A stretch of 47,083 nucleotides of DNA from an uncultured Clostridia bacterium (GTDB lineage Bacteria; Bacillota; Clostridia; UBA1381), in assembly GCA_910585485.1 (NCBI GenBank), contig CAJUEZ010000015.1:1-47083 (forward strand), read 5' to 3'. Positions 7,412-15,292 of this stretch are shown here, one piece after another; the first letter of the stretch is position 1, and the number at the start of each line of letters is the position of its first letter. The translations under genes and the position numbers were made by a program. The notes below the pieces were generated by a model. It did not search any database. It was not told the origin of the DNA and was given only the letters and a program-made list of their open reading frames with translations.

Positions 7412-8743
7412 ATGGCAAACGTAAAACCATTTGCGGGATTCAGATATAATCCGGATAAAATTGAAAATTTAGGCTCTGTTGTTTCGCCTCCTTATTATAA
7501 CATGTCAAAGGAGGATAAGGACTCGCTTTATGAGAAGAGTAAGTATAATTCTGTGCGTTTGTTCTCAGGCAAAAAGTTTGATGATGACACGGAGGAGAGT
7601 AATACTTTTACGAGAGCGAAGGAGTTTCTTGACGAGTGGATTGAGGAAGGCGTGTTGGTGCGCGAGCAAGAACCTGTTATATATATGTATGAGCAGACCA
7701 TTGATTTATCGGGTAAGCTTTATTCCAATACAAGCTTTGTCGCGCTTGTTGAACTTGAAGACATTGGCAGCGGTGTTATTATGCCGTGTGAGAAACTGCA
7801 TGAGGTTTCAATGGGAGATCGCTATGAGCTTCTTGCCGCAACAAACGCAGATATAAGTATGATAAATTGTCTGTATGTTGAGAAGGATAAGGATTTATAT
7901 AACTTGATGAACGAATTGCGCGAGGAAAAACCGGACGAGGAGTTTTCTTCGGAATTTTCGTCAGACGGGATTGTTCAGCAAAAATTATGGAAAATATCAT
8001 ATAAACCCACTATTGATTTTATAGTGGAGCATTTTAAGGATATGTCTCTTTATATAACAGACGGTCAGACAAGGTATGAAACGTGTTTAAAATACAGAAA
8101 TTACATGAAAGCGCATAATCCTAATCATACAGGAAATGAGCCGTATAATTTTATGATGATGTCGCTGTCTAATTCAAATTCTGACGGACTCGTTGCGCTC
8201 CCTGTACATAGAGGAGTAAAGATACCGAAGAAGTTCAGCGAAGCGATGTTTATAGCAAACGCGCAGGATCATTTTAAGGTTGAAAAAATTATCGTTGACT
8301 CAAATGATGAAACGTTTGTTGAAACAATGATAAAACAAATCACAACGGTAAAACAGGAAACGAGAATAGCGGCATATTGCGGAGGAGATTATTTTTACAG
8401 AATGGTTCTTCAGGATACTGACTATATCAAAAAAGAAGTCTATCCGGAAATGTCCAAGGAATACTGCCGCCTTGACATTGTGGCGCTGAATAAGCTGATT
8501 ATAGATGACGTTCTGCGTATAGATGAGGATAAATACGAGGAATTTGTTACGCCGACAAGGAGTTATAACGCATGCTACAGAGGCGTTGAAAATGGCGAGT
8601 ATGATATTATGTTTGTTTTGAATCCTGTAGGTGTCGAGCAAATCAGAAATATAACTGCCGTAGGAGAAAGATTGCCTGAAATGACAGTGTGCGTGTACCC
8701 AAGACCGTCAGTGGGAATTATAATAAATATAAAAGACGAGTAA
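7412..8743 (+). CDS. DUF1015 family protein
   Basis: A 443-residue cytoplasmic protein. The N-terminus MANVKPFAGFRYNPDKIENLGSVVSPPYYNMS matches the family opening (K-P-F-x-A/G and a PPY/PYD motif). The middle has the conserved YEQT... and MPCEKLHEVSMGDRYELLAATNADIS, equivalent to the family's H-E-K...R..LL.A..A. The C-terminus ends PRPSVGIIINI. I use ATG 7412; the TTG at 7376 in frame adds 12 unsupported residues, and the ribosome site (AAAGG, ~13 bases upstream) is weak. DUF1015 proteins often sit beside serine biosynthesis genes in Clostridia, but here no serA or serC is present. Biochemical function is unknown. Confidence 0.85.
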   Translation: MANVKPFAGFRYNPDKIENLGSVVSPPYYNMSKEDKDSLYEKSKYNSVRLFSGKKFDDDTEESNTFTRAKEFLDEWIEEGVLVREQEPVIYMYEQTIDLSGKLYSNTSFVALVELEDIGSGVIMPCEKLHEVSMGDRYELLAATNADISMINCLYVEKDKDLYNLMNELREEKPDEEFSSEFSSDGIVQQKLWKISYKPTIDFIVEHFKDMSLYITDGQTRYETCLKYRNYMKAHNPNHTGNEPYNFMMMSLSNSNSDGLVALPVHRGVKIPKKFSEAMFIANAQDHFKVEKIIVDSNDETFVETMIKQITTVKQETRIAAYCGGDYFYRMVLQDTDYIKKEVYPEMSKEYCRLDIVALNKLIIDDVLRIDEDKYEEFVTPTRSYNACYRGVENGEYDIMFVLNPVGVEQIRNITAVGERLPEMTVCVYPRPSVGIIINIKDE

Positions 8744-8749
8744 AAAAGC

Positions 8750-8778
8750 TTGACAAGGTATGAATATTATGGTATTAT
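8750..8778 (+). promoter_or_regulatory. Sigma-A promoter of rplU-rpmA
   Basis: TTGACA (8750-8755) and TATTAT (8773-8778) have a 17-bp spacer. The expected start near 8785 coincides with the first base of the structured L21 leader. Confidence 0.8.
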
Positions 8779-8784
8779 ATCTTA

Positions 8785-8850
8785 GTGACCGCATAGAATA
8801 GGTCTAAATCCTTACGGCAGAGCCGTTTTGGTACCTATGATAGCGTGTCC
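8785..8850 (+). ncRNA. Ribosomal protein L21 leader RNA
   Basis: Three nested helices form directly after the promoter. The outer helix is GACCGC (8787-8792) with GCGTGTC (8843-8849, one bulged T). The middle helix is ATAGGT (8798-8803) with ACCTAT (8833-8838), and the apical helix is ACGGC (8814-8818) with GCCGT (8822-8826) and an AGA loop. Position before rplU and the ending GCGTGTCCTC fit the L21 leader of Bacillota, a presumed autoregulatory element for L21 binding. Confidence 0.8.
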
Positions 8851-8878
8851 TCATAAATATAAGAGGAGGTGTATTTAG

Positions 8879-9190
8879 ATGTACGCAGTAATCGTAACAG
8901 GCGGTAAGCAGTACAAGGTAAGCGAAGGTGACACACTTTTTGTTGAAAAGATTGAAGCGGAAGAAGGCGCTTCTGTTACATTTGACCAGGTGCTTATAGC
9001 AGGTGAAGGTGAAGACGTAAAGGTTGGCGCTCCTACAGTTGCAGGCGCTACAGTTGAGGCTAAGGTTCTAAAGAACGGTAAAGCTAAGAAGATTTACGTG
9101 TTCAAGATGAAGAGAAAGAAGAACGAGCGTAAGAAGAAGGGTCACAGACAGCCTTTCACAAAAGTAGAAATCACAAAGATCAATGCTTAA
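8879..9190 (+). CDS. rplU: 50S ribosomal protein L21
   Basis: A 103-residue protein of normal length. MYAVIVTGGKQYKVSEGDTL at the N-terminus and KMKRKKNERKKKGHRQPFTKVEI at the C-terminus are the L21 hallmarks. AGAGGAGGTG precedes the ATG. It is transcribed with rpmA from the promoter at 8750 behind a structured leader, so expression is probably autoregulated. The Prp/YsxB protease gene that usually separates rplU from rpmA in Bacillota is missing; only 43 bases lie between the two. Confidence 0.98.
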   Translation: MYAVIVTGGKQYKVSEGDTLFVEKIEAEEGASVTFDQVLIAGEGEDVKVGAPTVAGATVEAKVLKNGKAKKIYVFKMKRKKNERKKKGHRQPFTKVEITKINA

Positions 9191-9233
9191 TTTACGCATT
9201 ATCATTATTTGAATGAGAAACGAGGTGTTTTAA

Positions 9234-9488
9234 ATGGCTCATAAAAAAGGTATGGGTAGTACTAAAAACGGTCGTGACAGTGAGTCTAAAAGACTTGGCG
9301 CAAAGAGAGCGGACGGTCAGTTTGTTCTTGCCGGCAACATTCTTGTTAGACAGAGAGGAACAAAGATTCATCCGGGCAATAATGTAGGAATCGGAAGCGA
9401 TGATACATTGTTTTCACTAATCGACGGAAAAGTTAAGTTTGAAAGAAAAGGCAGAGATAAGACACAGTGCAGTGTCTATGCTGATTAA
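9234..9488 (+). CDS. rpmA: 50S ribosomal protein L27
   Basis: An 84-residue protein beginning directly with MAHKKGMGSTKNGRDSESKRLG, the mature form of L27. Most Bacillota L27 carry a short N-terminal extension ending in a hydrophobic cleavage site removed by Prp. Here a TAA codon lies immediately upstream of the ATG in frame, so no extension is possible, and no prp gene is present between rplU and rpmA. The two absences are consistent with each other. A strong terminator follows. Confidence 0.98.
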   Translation: MAHKKGMGSTKNGRDSESKRLGAKRADGQFVLAGNILVRQRGTKIHPGNNVGIGSDDTLFSLIDGKVKFERKGRDKTQCSVYAD

Positions 9489-9498
9489 TTTTGAATTT

Positions 9499-9535
9499 AA
9501 AAGCTGTTCTGAAAGAAATTTCAGAACAGCTTTTT
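9499..9535 (+). terminator. Intrinsic terminator of rplU-rpmA
   Basis: A 16-bp perfect stem starting AAAAGCTGTTCTGAAA (9499-9514), with a GAAA tetraloop and the complementary arm 9519-9534, continues into a T run. Confidence 0.92.
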
Positions 9536-9724
9536 GCTTATCTTTGTAAAAAAATCAAGAAATTTATTAAAAAATCATCGGTGAGAAATGAAACTGAAAC
9601 GTCGCATATGGATTCAGGCGGACTTGGGGCGATTGTAAAAAGCTATGTCGAGGGATGCGGCGGCACATTTACGGTGGAAACAGACGTAGATTTGTTTAAA
9701 GCGGTAATATATTTTGTTAAATAG
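9536..9724 (+). pseudogene. Possible C-terminal remnant of a GHKL-type sensor kinase
   Basis: The frame is open through the rpmA terminator and ends at 9724. The last ~35 codons read GGLGAIVKSYVEGCGGTFTV then LFKAVIYF. This resembles the end of GHKL ATPase domains of AgrC-like kinases (HG-GL-.IK..VEKYGG.....F.V.I.). No ribosome site, plausible start or upstream kinase body exists: the frame's only near start is the TTG at 9491 inside the terminator. It looks like a decayed fragment, or a chance match. A short ORF from ATG 9608 cannot be excluded. Confidence 0.35.
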
Positions 9725-9727
9725 GTA

Positions 9728-9757
9728 TTGACACCGCCCTTGCGTAAATGATATGAT
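9728..9757 (+). promoter_or_regulatory. Sigma-A promoter of obg
   Basis: TTGACA (9728-9733) and TATGAT (9752-9757) have an 18-bp spacer, and TG precedes the -10. The start falls about 20 bases before the ATG of obg. Confidence 0.7.
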
Positions 9758-9787
9758 GTAGAGAAACAAACGAAACGGAGAAAATAT

Positions 9788-11068
9788 ATGTTTACGGATA
9801 AAGCAAAAATATTCATAAAGGCAGGCAAGGGCGGCAACGGTGCAATATCGTTCCACCGTGAGAAATATGTCGCTGCGGGCGGACCTGATGGCGGCGATGG
9901 CGGCAAGGGCGGCAATGTTATATTTAAAGTGGAACTCGGAATGACAACGCTTATGGATTTTCGATATAAGAGAAAATACGTCGCGGAAAACGGCGCGGAC
10001 GGTTCAGGAAAACGACAGAAGGGTAAAAAGGGCGAGGATATAGTTATAAAAGTACCGCAGGGCACTGTTGTGCGTGATGCGGAGAGTAACCGTATAATAG
10101 CCGACCTGTCAGTTCCTGACAAAGAGGTGATACTTGCCAAAGGCGGCAACGGCGGATGGGGCAACGCACATTTCGCAACTGCCGTAAGACAGACGCCTAA
10201 TTTTGCCAAAAACGGACAGGCGGGCGATGAGCGGGAAATCATACTTGAACTCAAACTTCTTGCGGACGTGGGACTTGTAGGCTTTCCCAATGTCGGAAAA
10301 TCCACTTTACTGTCTATGACAACAAAGGCTGACCCTAAAATTGCGAATTATCATTTTACAACGCTTGAACCAAACCTTGGTGTTGTGGATTTAGGCGACA
10401 GCAGAAGTTTTGTGCTTGCGGATATACCGGGAATAATTGAGGGCGCAAGCGAGGGTGTTGGCTTGGGACATGAGTTTTTAAGACATATTGAGCGTACGAG
10501 AATTCTTATACATGTAGTTGACGTGTCAGGAATCGAAGGCAGGAATCCCATAGAGGATTTTGATATAATAAACGCGGAACTCTCTAAATATGATATGGCA
10601 CTGGAGGAAAGGCCTCAGATTGTGGCGGCAAACAAGATTGACATAATACAGGACGAAGAATCATATACTGCTTTTCTTGAAGAAATGAAGAAGAGAGGGA
10701 TAGAAGTTTTTGAAATGTCAGCTGCAACTAAAGCGGGTGTTGCCGAACTGATGAATAAAACTTATGAGGAACTGAGTAAACTTCCGCCTATTGTTGTATT
10801 TGAGCCTGAGATAGATATAGAGAATGAAGAATGTATATTGAAAGATGAAAAGGGCTTTGAGATTACGAGGGATAATGAAGTGTATGTTATCTCCGGCTCG
10901 TGGATTGAGGCGGTCGGAGGCAGCGTAAATTTTTCCGATAATGAATCCCTTCAGTATTTCCAGAGAGCGCTTCTTAACAGGGGAGTTATTGAAGAACTTA
11001 TCAATATGGGTATAAAGGAAGGACAGACAGTACGTATAGGCGATTTGGAATTTGATTTTGTATTCTGA
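9788..11068 (+). CDS. obg: GTPase Obg (CgtA), ribosome-assembly GTPase
   Basis: A 426-residue protein with the full three-domain Obg layout. The glycine-rich N-terminal Obg fold is at about 1-158 (GKGGNGAISFHREKYVAAGG, then GGDGGKGGNV). The G domain has G1 GFPNVGKS, G3 DIPGIIEGA, G4 NKID and G5 SAATKAG. A C-terminal OCT domain of ~80 residues follows. Obg binds the 50S subunit and links GTP and ppGpp levels to ribosome maturation and, in spore formers, to sporulation entry. It has its own promoter and a terminator shared with the convergent ylbJ. CGGAG lies 7 bases before the ATG. Confidence 0.98.
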   Translation: MFTDKAKIFIKAGKGGNGAISFHREKYVAAGGPDGGDGGKGGNVIFKVELGMTTLMDFRYKRKYVAENGADGSGKRQKGKKGEDIVIKVPQGTVVRDAESNRIIADLSVPDKEVILAKGGNGGWGNAHFATAVRQTPNFAKNGQAGDEREIILELKLLADVGLVGFPNVGKSTLLSMTTKADPKIANYHFTTLEPNLGVVDLGDSRSFVLADIPGIIEGASEGVGLGHEFLRHIERTRILIHVVDVSGIEGRNPIEDFDIINAELSKYDMALEERPQIVAANKIDIIQDEESYTAFLEEMKKRGIEVFEMSAATKAGVAELMNKTYEELSKLPPIVVFEPEIDIENEECILKDEKGFEITRDNEVYVISGSWIEAVGGSVNFSDNESLQYFQRALLNRGVIEELINMGIKEGQTVRIGDLEFDFVF

Positions 11069-11083
11069 TACAGCCACCAAACT

Positions 11084-11116
11084 AAAGGGACACTAAAATT
11101 TAGTGTCCCTTTTTTG
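11084..11116. terminator. Bidirectional intrinsic terminator between obg and ylbJ
   Basis: The inverted repeat AAAGGGACACTAAA / TTTAGTGTCCCTTT lies between the convergent genes and is followed by T runs on both sides. The ylbJ stop codon (11100-11102) falls inside the hairpin. Confidence 0.88.
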
Positions 11117-12176
11117 ATCCTCTTATACACAATCCTAATGCGCATATAACACACATAATAACAACAGATATAGCCGTGATTGTTTCAAATGCTGATGCTG
11201 AGGCAAAGGAAAGACTTATTGATGGTTTGAAAACAGCCGTGGTAATAGGATTAAAATGCAGATATATAAACATGTAAAGTCCCGCAAAGATTCCGTGAAG
11301 AGCCTTGCCGACAATATATGGCGCAAGGCTTAGACGGTATTTTGCTATTACCGCCATAACCTGCGCATGTACGCTGATACCTGCGAATCCCACTATTACA
11401 GCCGTTAGTATAAGTTTATTGGCTGTCGGAATCGATAAGTGCGACACATTAACTGTTCCTGTGACAAATTCCATCAGTCCTGAAACTATCGAAGATGTGA
11501 AATTACTCATTGGAATAATATCAAGCAGCAGGCGGCTTATAACGCTGAAGAACAGGACGGCTCCGCAGACTGTCAGTATGTTTCGTATTCCGTTTTGTAA
11601 AGATATATCAAAAATTTCACCCGTGCTCCTTTCCGGAGTAGTCATACTTGTATCAGGCGCGCAGTGTTTTTTTCTTCCGTAAAATCGGAAAAGTATTCCG
11701 ACAGTCAGCGCGGCGAGAATATGTGATATGTAGAGCGCGATTCCGTACCCGATATTGGTATAAATCGCAATTCCGACAGAGCCTAAAATAAACAGCGGAC
11801 CTGAATTATTGCAAAAAGCAAGTAGTCTTTCCGCCTCGGTTTTTGAAAGATAGCTGTTTTGATAAAGTTCTCCGGCTGTAATTGCTCCGAGCGGATAACC
11901 GCTTACTATGCCTAAAATAAAAGCGCTGCTTCCCGCCGGACTAACTCTGAAAAGCGGATACATGCAGAATCGAAATATCTTTGATAACACTTCACAAAAG
12001 CCTGAATAAATAAGTATTCCGGAACATATAAAGAATGGAAACAGTGACGGGACAACCATTTCAACACATATTCTCAGTGCGTCTTTTGCGTAGAGAATAG
12101 CGTCTGAAGCGTTTTTGACAAGAAGAACAACTGCCGCTAAGGCGAAAAGGTAGATAAACACTTTTTTTATTTTCAT
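11100..12176 (-). CDS. ylbJ: Sporulation integral membrane protein YlbJ
   Basis: A 358-residue polytopic membrane protein with about eight hydrophobic segments. VEMVVPSLFPFFICSGIL, GIVSGYPLGAITAGELY and AFCNNSGPLFILGSVG are the signature segments of YlbJ, a nucleoside-recognition (Gate) domain protein required for normal spore formation in Bacillus and made in the mother cell. The gene is divergent from yqfC-yqfD, two further sporulation genes. The start is ATG 12176, with GGAG-like sequence in the GATTGGAGATTGAATA upstream. The transported substrate, if any, is unknown. Confidence 0.9.
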   Translation of the reverse strand: MKIKKVFIYLFALAAVVLLVKNASDAILYAKDALRICVEMVVPSLFPFFICSGILIYSGFCEVLSKIFRFCMYPLFRVSPAGSSAFILGIVSGYPLGAITAGELYQNSYLSKTEAERLLAFCNNSGPLFILGSVGIAIYTNIGYGIALYISHILAALTVGILFRFYGRKKHCAPDTSMTTPERSTGEIFDISLQNGIRNILTVCGAVLFFSVISRLLLDIIPMSNFTSSIVSGLMEFVTGTVNVSHLSIPTANKLILTAVIVGFAGISVHAQVMAVIAKYRLSLAPYIVGKALHGIFAGLYMFIYLHFNPITTAVFKPSISLSFASASAFETITAISVVIMCVICALGLCIRGSKKGH

Positions 12177-12189
12177 TATTCAATCTCCA

Positions 12190-12215
12190 ATCTTATGCGT
12201 TAATAAATTATATGA
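12190..12215 (-). promoter_or_regulatory. Possible sigma-E-type promoter of ylbJ
   Basis: On the minus strand TCATATA (12209-12215) precedes CATAAGAT (12190-12197) by 11 bp. Both resemble sigma-E elements (K-N-ATA-W-W and CATAnnnT), but the spacer is one or more bases shorter than usual. A CATAAATT at 12248-12255 sits similarly before yqfC without a clear -35. Confidence 0.25.
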
Positions 12216-12275
12216 CGACTTTTTTGTACTTAAAACTATTTAATAATCATAAATTATATTCAGGAGCTGATGTAG

Positions 12276-12545
12276 ATGAAAAAGCGTATATCTGAAACGG
12301 TAGCCGATTTGTGGGGTGTGCCTAAAGATGTTATAATGAATATACCCAGGCTTACAATATCGGGAGATAAAGAAATATATATAGAAAATCATAAAGGAAT
12401 ACTTGAATACACCGACAGGGAAATACGTATATCCACGCCTATGGGAATTGTCCGCATATGCGGAAGAAATCTTGTGATTGACAGAATAAGGCTTGAGGAT
12501 ATAGTGATTTCGGGAAGCTTTACAAAGGTGGAATATGAAATATAA
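12276..12545 (+). CDS. yqfC: Sporulation protein YqfC (YabP/YqfC family)
   Basis: An 89-residue protein of the YabP/YqfC family: WGVPKDVIMNIPRLTISGDKEIYIENHKGI, then a run of short beta strands ending KVEYEI. Family members are made in the mother cell under sigma-E in Bacillus and are probably envelope associated. It begins the sporulation/housekeeping operon yqfC-yqfD-phoH-ybeY-era. AGGAG lies upstream of the ATG, and yqfD follows after 15 bases. Confidence 0.9.
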   Translation: MKKRISETVADLWGVPKDVIMNIPRLTISGDKEIYIENHKGILEYTDREIRISTPMGIVRICGRNLVIDRIRLEDIVISGSFTKVEYEI

Positions 12546-12560
12546 AAAAGGGAGTAAAAA

Positions 12561-13817
12561 ATGTTCAAGAAGTTCTTTAAATTTCTAAAAGGATATGTTA
12601 TAATAAGGATAACTGGGAAAGGTGCGGAAAGATTTGTAAATATATGCATTAGACGCGGCATAGACGTTTGGAATACAAAACCTTGTGAAAACGGTATTGA
12701 ATTATGCGTTTTGGCAAGAGATTTTCGTAATATAAGAGGGATTGTCAAAAAATGCAAAGTCAGAGTCAGAATAGTAAAAAAAGATGGCTTTGGTCGCGTG
12801 ATACGGCGCTATAGAAAGCGGTATATGTTTCTTGTAGGACTGGTACTGTGCGCGGCATTTTGCATAACGGCTTCGCAGCGCATATGGCTTGTGGAAATAA
12901 ACGGAGTTGAGAGAAGCGATATAAACAGCATTATAGCGACGCTTGACAGAGTGGGCATTAAAAACGGCGCAAAAAAGAGCGCGCTGCCTGAAAAGTATGA
13001 GATTAAAAATGCTATTTTGAATGATACCGATAATATTGCGTGGGCATGGGTGTATATTGAAGGTGTAAAAGCGAGAGTGGAAATATACGAGCAGACAATT
13101 CCTCCCGATATAATAGATAAAAAAACTCCGTGTGATATTGTCGCCTCACGCGATGGCGTTATAGAAAGAATGATAGTAAAAAATGGAGAAGAAATAGCAG
13201 CCGAAGGCGATGCCGTTAAGGCGGGAGATGTGATTGTATCGGGAAAAGTCGCGTCATATAAGGAAGGCTCGCCGGAAGAGTACATATACGTCCATTCAAT
13301 GGCGGAGGTTCAGGCATATACAACGCATTCAAAATCAGGAGAATATAAGCTTTACTACGAGTCAAGAATACCCACGGGGAAAAGAAAGAAAAGATGTGCG
13401 ATAGAGATATGCGGCAAGGTCTTTTCTCTGCCGGGAAAGAAAATTGATTATGAAAACTATGACGTGAAGGAGAAACGTCATGAACTGTATATTCCATTTT
13501 TCGGATATTCCGGCATAGCGGTTAATACTACAACATATTACGAAACGAGTATAAACCGTGAACCCATTAGCGTTGAAACATCACTGGACTTTGCAAAAAA
13601 TGATTTAGAGGCGAAAATATCAAAAGAGATTTCATTGGGAAGCACTCTTACAGATGAAAATCTTGAATACACAAAAACCGATAATGAAACAATAAATGTG
13701 AAGTTAGAAATGAACTTTATTCAAAATATAGCAGTTGAGCGAGAGCTTGGCGCTGAAGATGACAAAGGAGAGGAAACATTTGATAAACAGACAGATAGAA
13801 GTGCCGCAGGGGGTTGA
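12561..13817 (+). CDS. yqfD: Sporulation protein YqfD
   Basis: A 418-residue protein. A basic cytoplasmic N-terminal region of ~90 residues is followed by one membrane segment (MFLVGLVLCAAFCITA, around residues 91-106). A large extracytoplasmic domain starts IWLVEINGVE, carries a lipoyl-like IVKNGEEIAAEGDAVKAGDVIV segment, and ends in a long acidic tail. This is the layout of YqfD (stage IV sporulation protein), which forms a pair with YqfC in spore formers. The C-terminal 38 bases overlap phoH. Confidence 0.9.
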   Translation: MFKKFFKFLKGYVIIRITGKGAERFVNICIRRGIDVWNTKPCENGIELCVLARDFRNIRGIVKKCKVRVRIVKKDGFGRVIRRYRKRYMFLVGLVLCAAFCITASQRIWLVEINGVERSDINSIIATLDRVGIKNGAKKSALPEKYEIKNAILNDTDNIAWAWVYIEGVKARVEIYEQTIPPDIIDKKTPCDIVASRDGVIERMIVKNGEEIAAEGDAVKAGDVIVSGKVASYKEGSPEEYIYVHSMAEVQAYTTHSKSGEYKLYYESRIPTGKRKKRCAIEICGKVFSLPGKKIDYENYDVKEKRHELYIPFFGYSGIAVNTTTYYETSINREPISVETSLDFAKNDLEAKISKEISLGSTLTDENLEYTKTDNETINVKLEMNFIQNIAVERELGAEDDKGEETFDKQTDRSAAGG

Positions 13818-14769
13818 TTTATCAACGCTGTTCGGGAATTTTGATGAGAATGTCAGAATGATGGAAAAGGCTCTTTCGGTAAATATAGCATCAAGGGATA
13901 ACGCGCTACGTGTTACGGGCGAGGAGGACTCGGTTGATAAAGCGGGGCAAGTAATTAATATGCTTATGCAGATTATAATGCGAGGGGAGAATATCGACCA
14001 GCAAAAAGTACTGTACGCTATTACAATGGTACAGGAAAACGGCGGAATAGATATAAAGATGATGGGAGATGACTGTATCGCAATCAGCGCGAAGGGTCAT
14101 CCGATAAAGACGAAAACACTCGGACAGAAAAAGTATGTCGAAGCGATAGAAAATAATACGATAGTGTTTGGAATCGGTCCCGCGGGAACGGGGAAGACAT
14201 ATCTGGCAGTTGCGAAGGCTGTCACCGCGCTCCGCGCGAAAGAAGTAAGCAGAATTATTCTTACGCGTCCGGCGGTGGAGGCGGGAGAAAAACTCGGATT
14301 CCTGCCCGGTGATCTTCAGAATAAAGTAGACCCGTATTTAAGACCTTTATATGATGGAATGTACGAGATGCTTGGCGGAGAAGGTTTTGCGAGGTATCAG
14401 GAAAAGGGAGTTATAGAAGTAGCGCCGCTTGCTTATATGAGAGGAAGAACGCTTGATAACGCTTTTATAATCTTAGATGAGGCGCAGAATACTACTCCTG
14501 AGCAGATGAAGATGTTTCTTACGAGAATTGGCTTTGGTTCAAAGGCGATTGTAACGGGAGATATTACTCAGATTGACCTTCCGGGTGATAAACGTTCGGG
14601 ATTGAAAGAGGCTGCCAGAATACTAAAAAGGATTGAAGGTATAGAGTTTTGTACTTTCACAGAAAAAGACGTGGTACGTCATCCGCTGGTACAGCAAATT
14701 ATAAAAGCGTATGCGAAGTATGATGAGGAACAGGAAAAGAGAAGGAACAAGAGGAAAAACAATGGTTGA
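13780..14769 (+). CDS. phoH: PhoH-like ATPase (YbeZ/PhoH family)
   Basis: A 329-residue P-loop ATPase with an N-terminal KH-like part (residues ~1-100). The Walker A motif is FGIGPAGTGKTYLA and the Walker B region is AFIILDEAQNTTPEQMKMFL. The VTGDITQIDLP motif is intact. It is thought to act with the neighbouring YbeY in RNA processing. I start it at TTG 13780, 9 bases after AAAGGAG (13764-13770). The in-frame ATG 13759 and the earlier frame lie inside yqfD and lack ribosome sites. The 3' end overlaps ybeY by 8 bases. Confidence 0.93.
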   Translation: MINRQIEVPQGVDLSTLFGNFDENVRMMEKALSVNIASRDNALRVTGEEDSVDKAGQVINMLMQIIMRGENIDQQKVLYAITMVQENGGIDIKMMGDDCIAISAKGHPIKTKTLGQKKYVEAIENNTIVFGIGPAGTGKTYLAVAKAVTALRAKEVSRIILTRPAVEAGEKLGFLPGDLQNKVDPYLRPLYDGMYEMLGGEGFARYQEKGVIEVAPLAYMRGRTLDNAFIILDEAQNTTPEQMKMFLTRIGFGSKAIVTGDITQIDLPGDKRSGLKEAARILKRIEGIEFCTFTEKDVVRHPLVQQIIKAYAKYDEEQEKRRNKRKNNG

Positions 14770-15250
14770 TATAATACTTGAAAATGATCAGAAAAAGGAA
14801 GAGGTAAGCGCTGAAATTGAAAAAGCGTTTCATGATGTCTGCGAGGCTGTCCTAAAAGAGGAAAAGTGTGATTTTAACGCGCAAATAAGCATTACGCTTG
14901 TCGATAATAAAGAGATTCGTGTTATAAATAAGGAGCAGAGAGGGATAGATAAAGTAACAGATGTGCTCTCATTTCCGATGTTGGAGTTTGACGAAGAAGG
15001 AAACGCGGACGGAGAGTTTGAAATGGATGGAGATTACGTGCTTTTGGGAGATATAGTAATATCTATGGAACGCGCCTGCGAGCAGGCTGATGAGTTTGGA
15101 CACAGCTTTTTAAGGGAGACGGCTTTTTTAACAGCGCATTCAATGCTTCATCTTTTGGGTTACGATCATGTTGATGATAAGCAGAGTGAGGAAATAATGT
15201 GCGAAAAGCAGGAAAAAGTATTAAACTCATTGGGGATAACAAGAGATTAA
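14762..15250 (+). CDS. ybeY: Endoribonuclease YbeY (rRNA maturation factor)
   Basis: A 162-residue metalloprotein with the zinc triad H-x3-H-x5-H in AHSMLHLLGYDHVDD, preceded by TDVLSFPMLEFDE and GDIVIS, all family hallmarks. It acts in 16S rRNA 3' end processing and ribosome quality control. The start is ATG 14762 with GAGG seven bases upstream; the frame open from 14711 inside phoH is a shadow. In many Bacillota a diacylglycerol kinase gene and cdd lie between ybeY and era, and pgpH (yqfF) before ybeY; none of these is here. Confidence 0.95.
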   Translation: MVDIILENDQKKEEVSAEIEKAFHDVCEAVLKEEKCDFNAQISITLVDNKEIRVINKEQRGIDKVTDVLSFPMLEFDEEGNADGEFEMDGDYVLLGDIVISMERACEQADEFGHSFLRETAFLTAHSMLHLLGYDHVDDKQSEEIMCEKQEKVLNSLGITRD

Positions 15251-15292
15251 TATACCCGAAAGGGTTAGAGAAGGGAGATAATAGTTACAAAT

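Noticed and set aside
9643..10305. 220-codon minus-strand ORF opposite obg
   Set aside because: Pro/Ser-rich shadow of the glycine-rich Obg domain.
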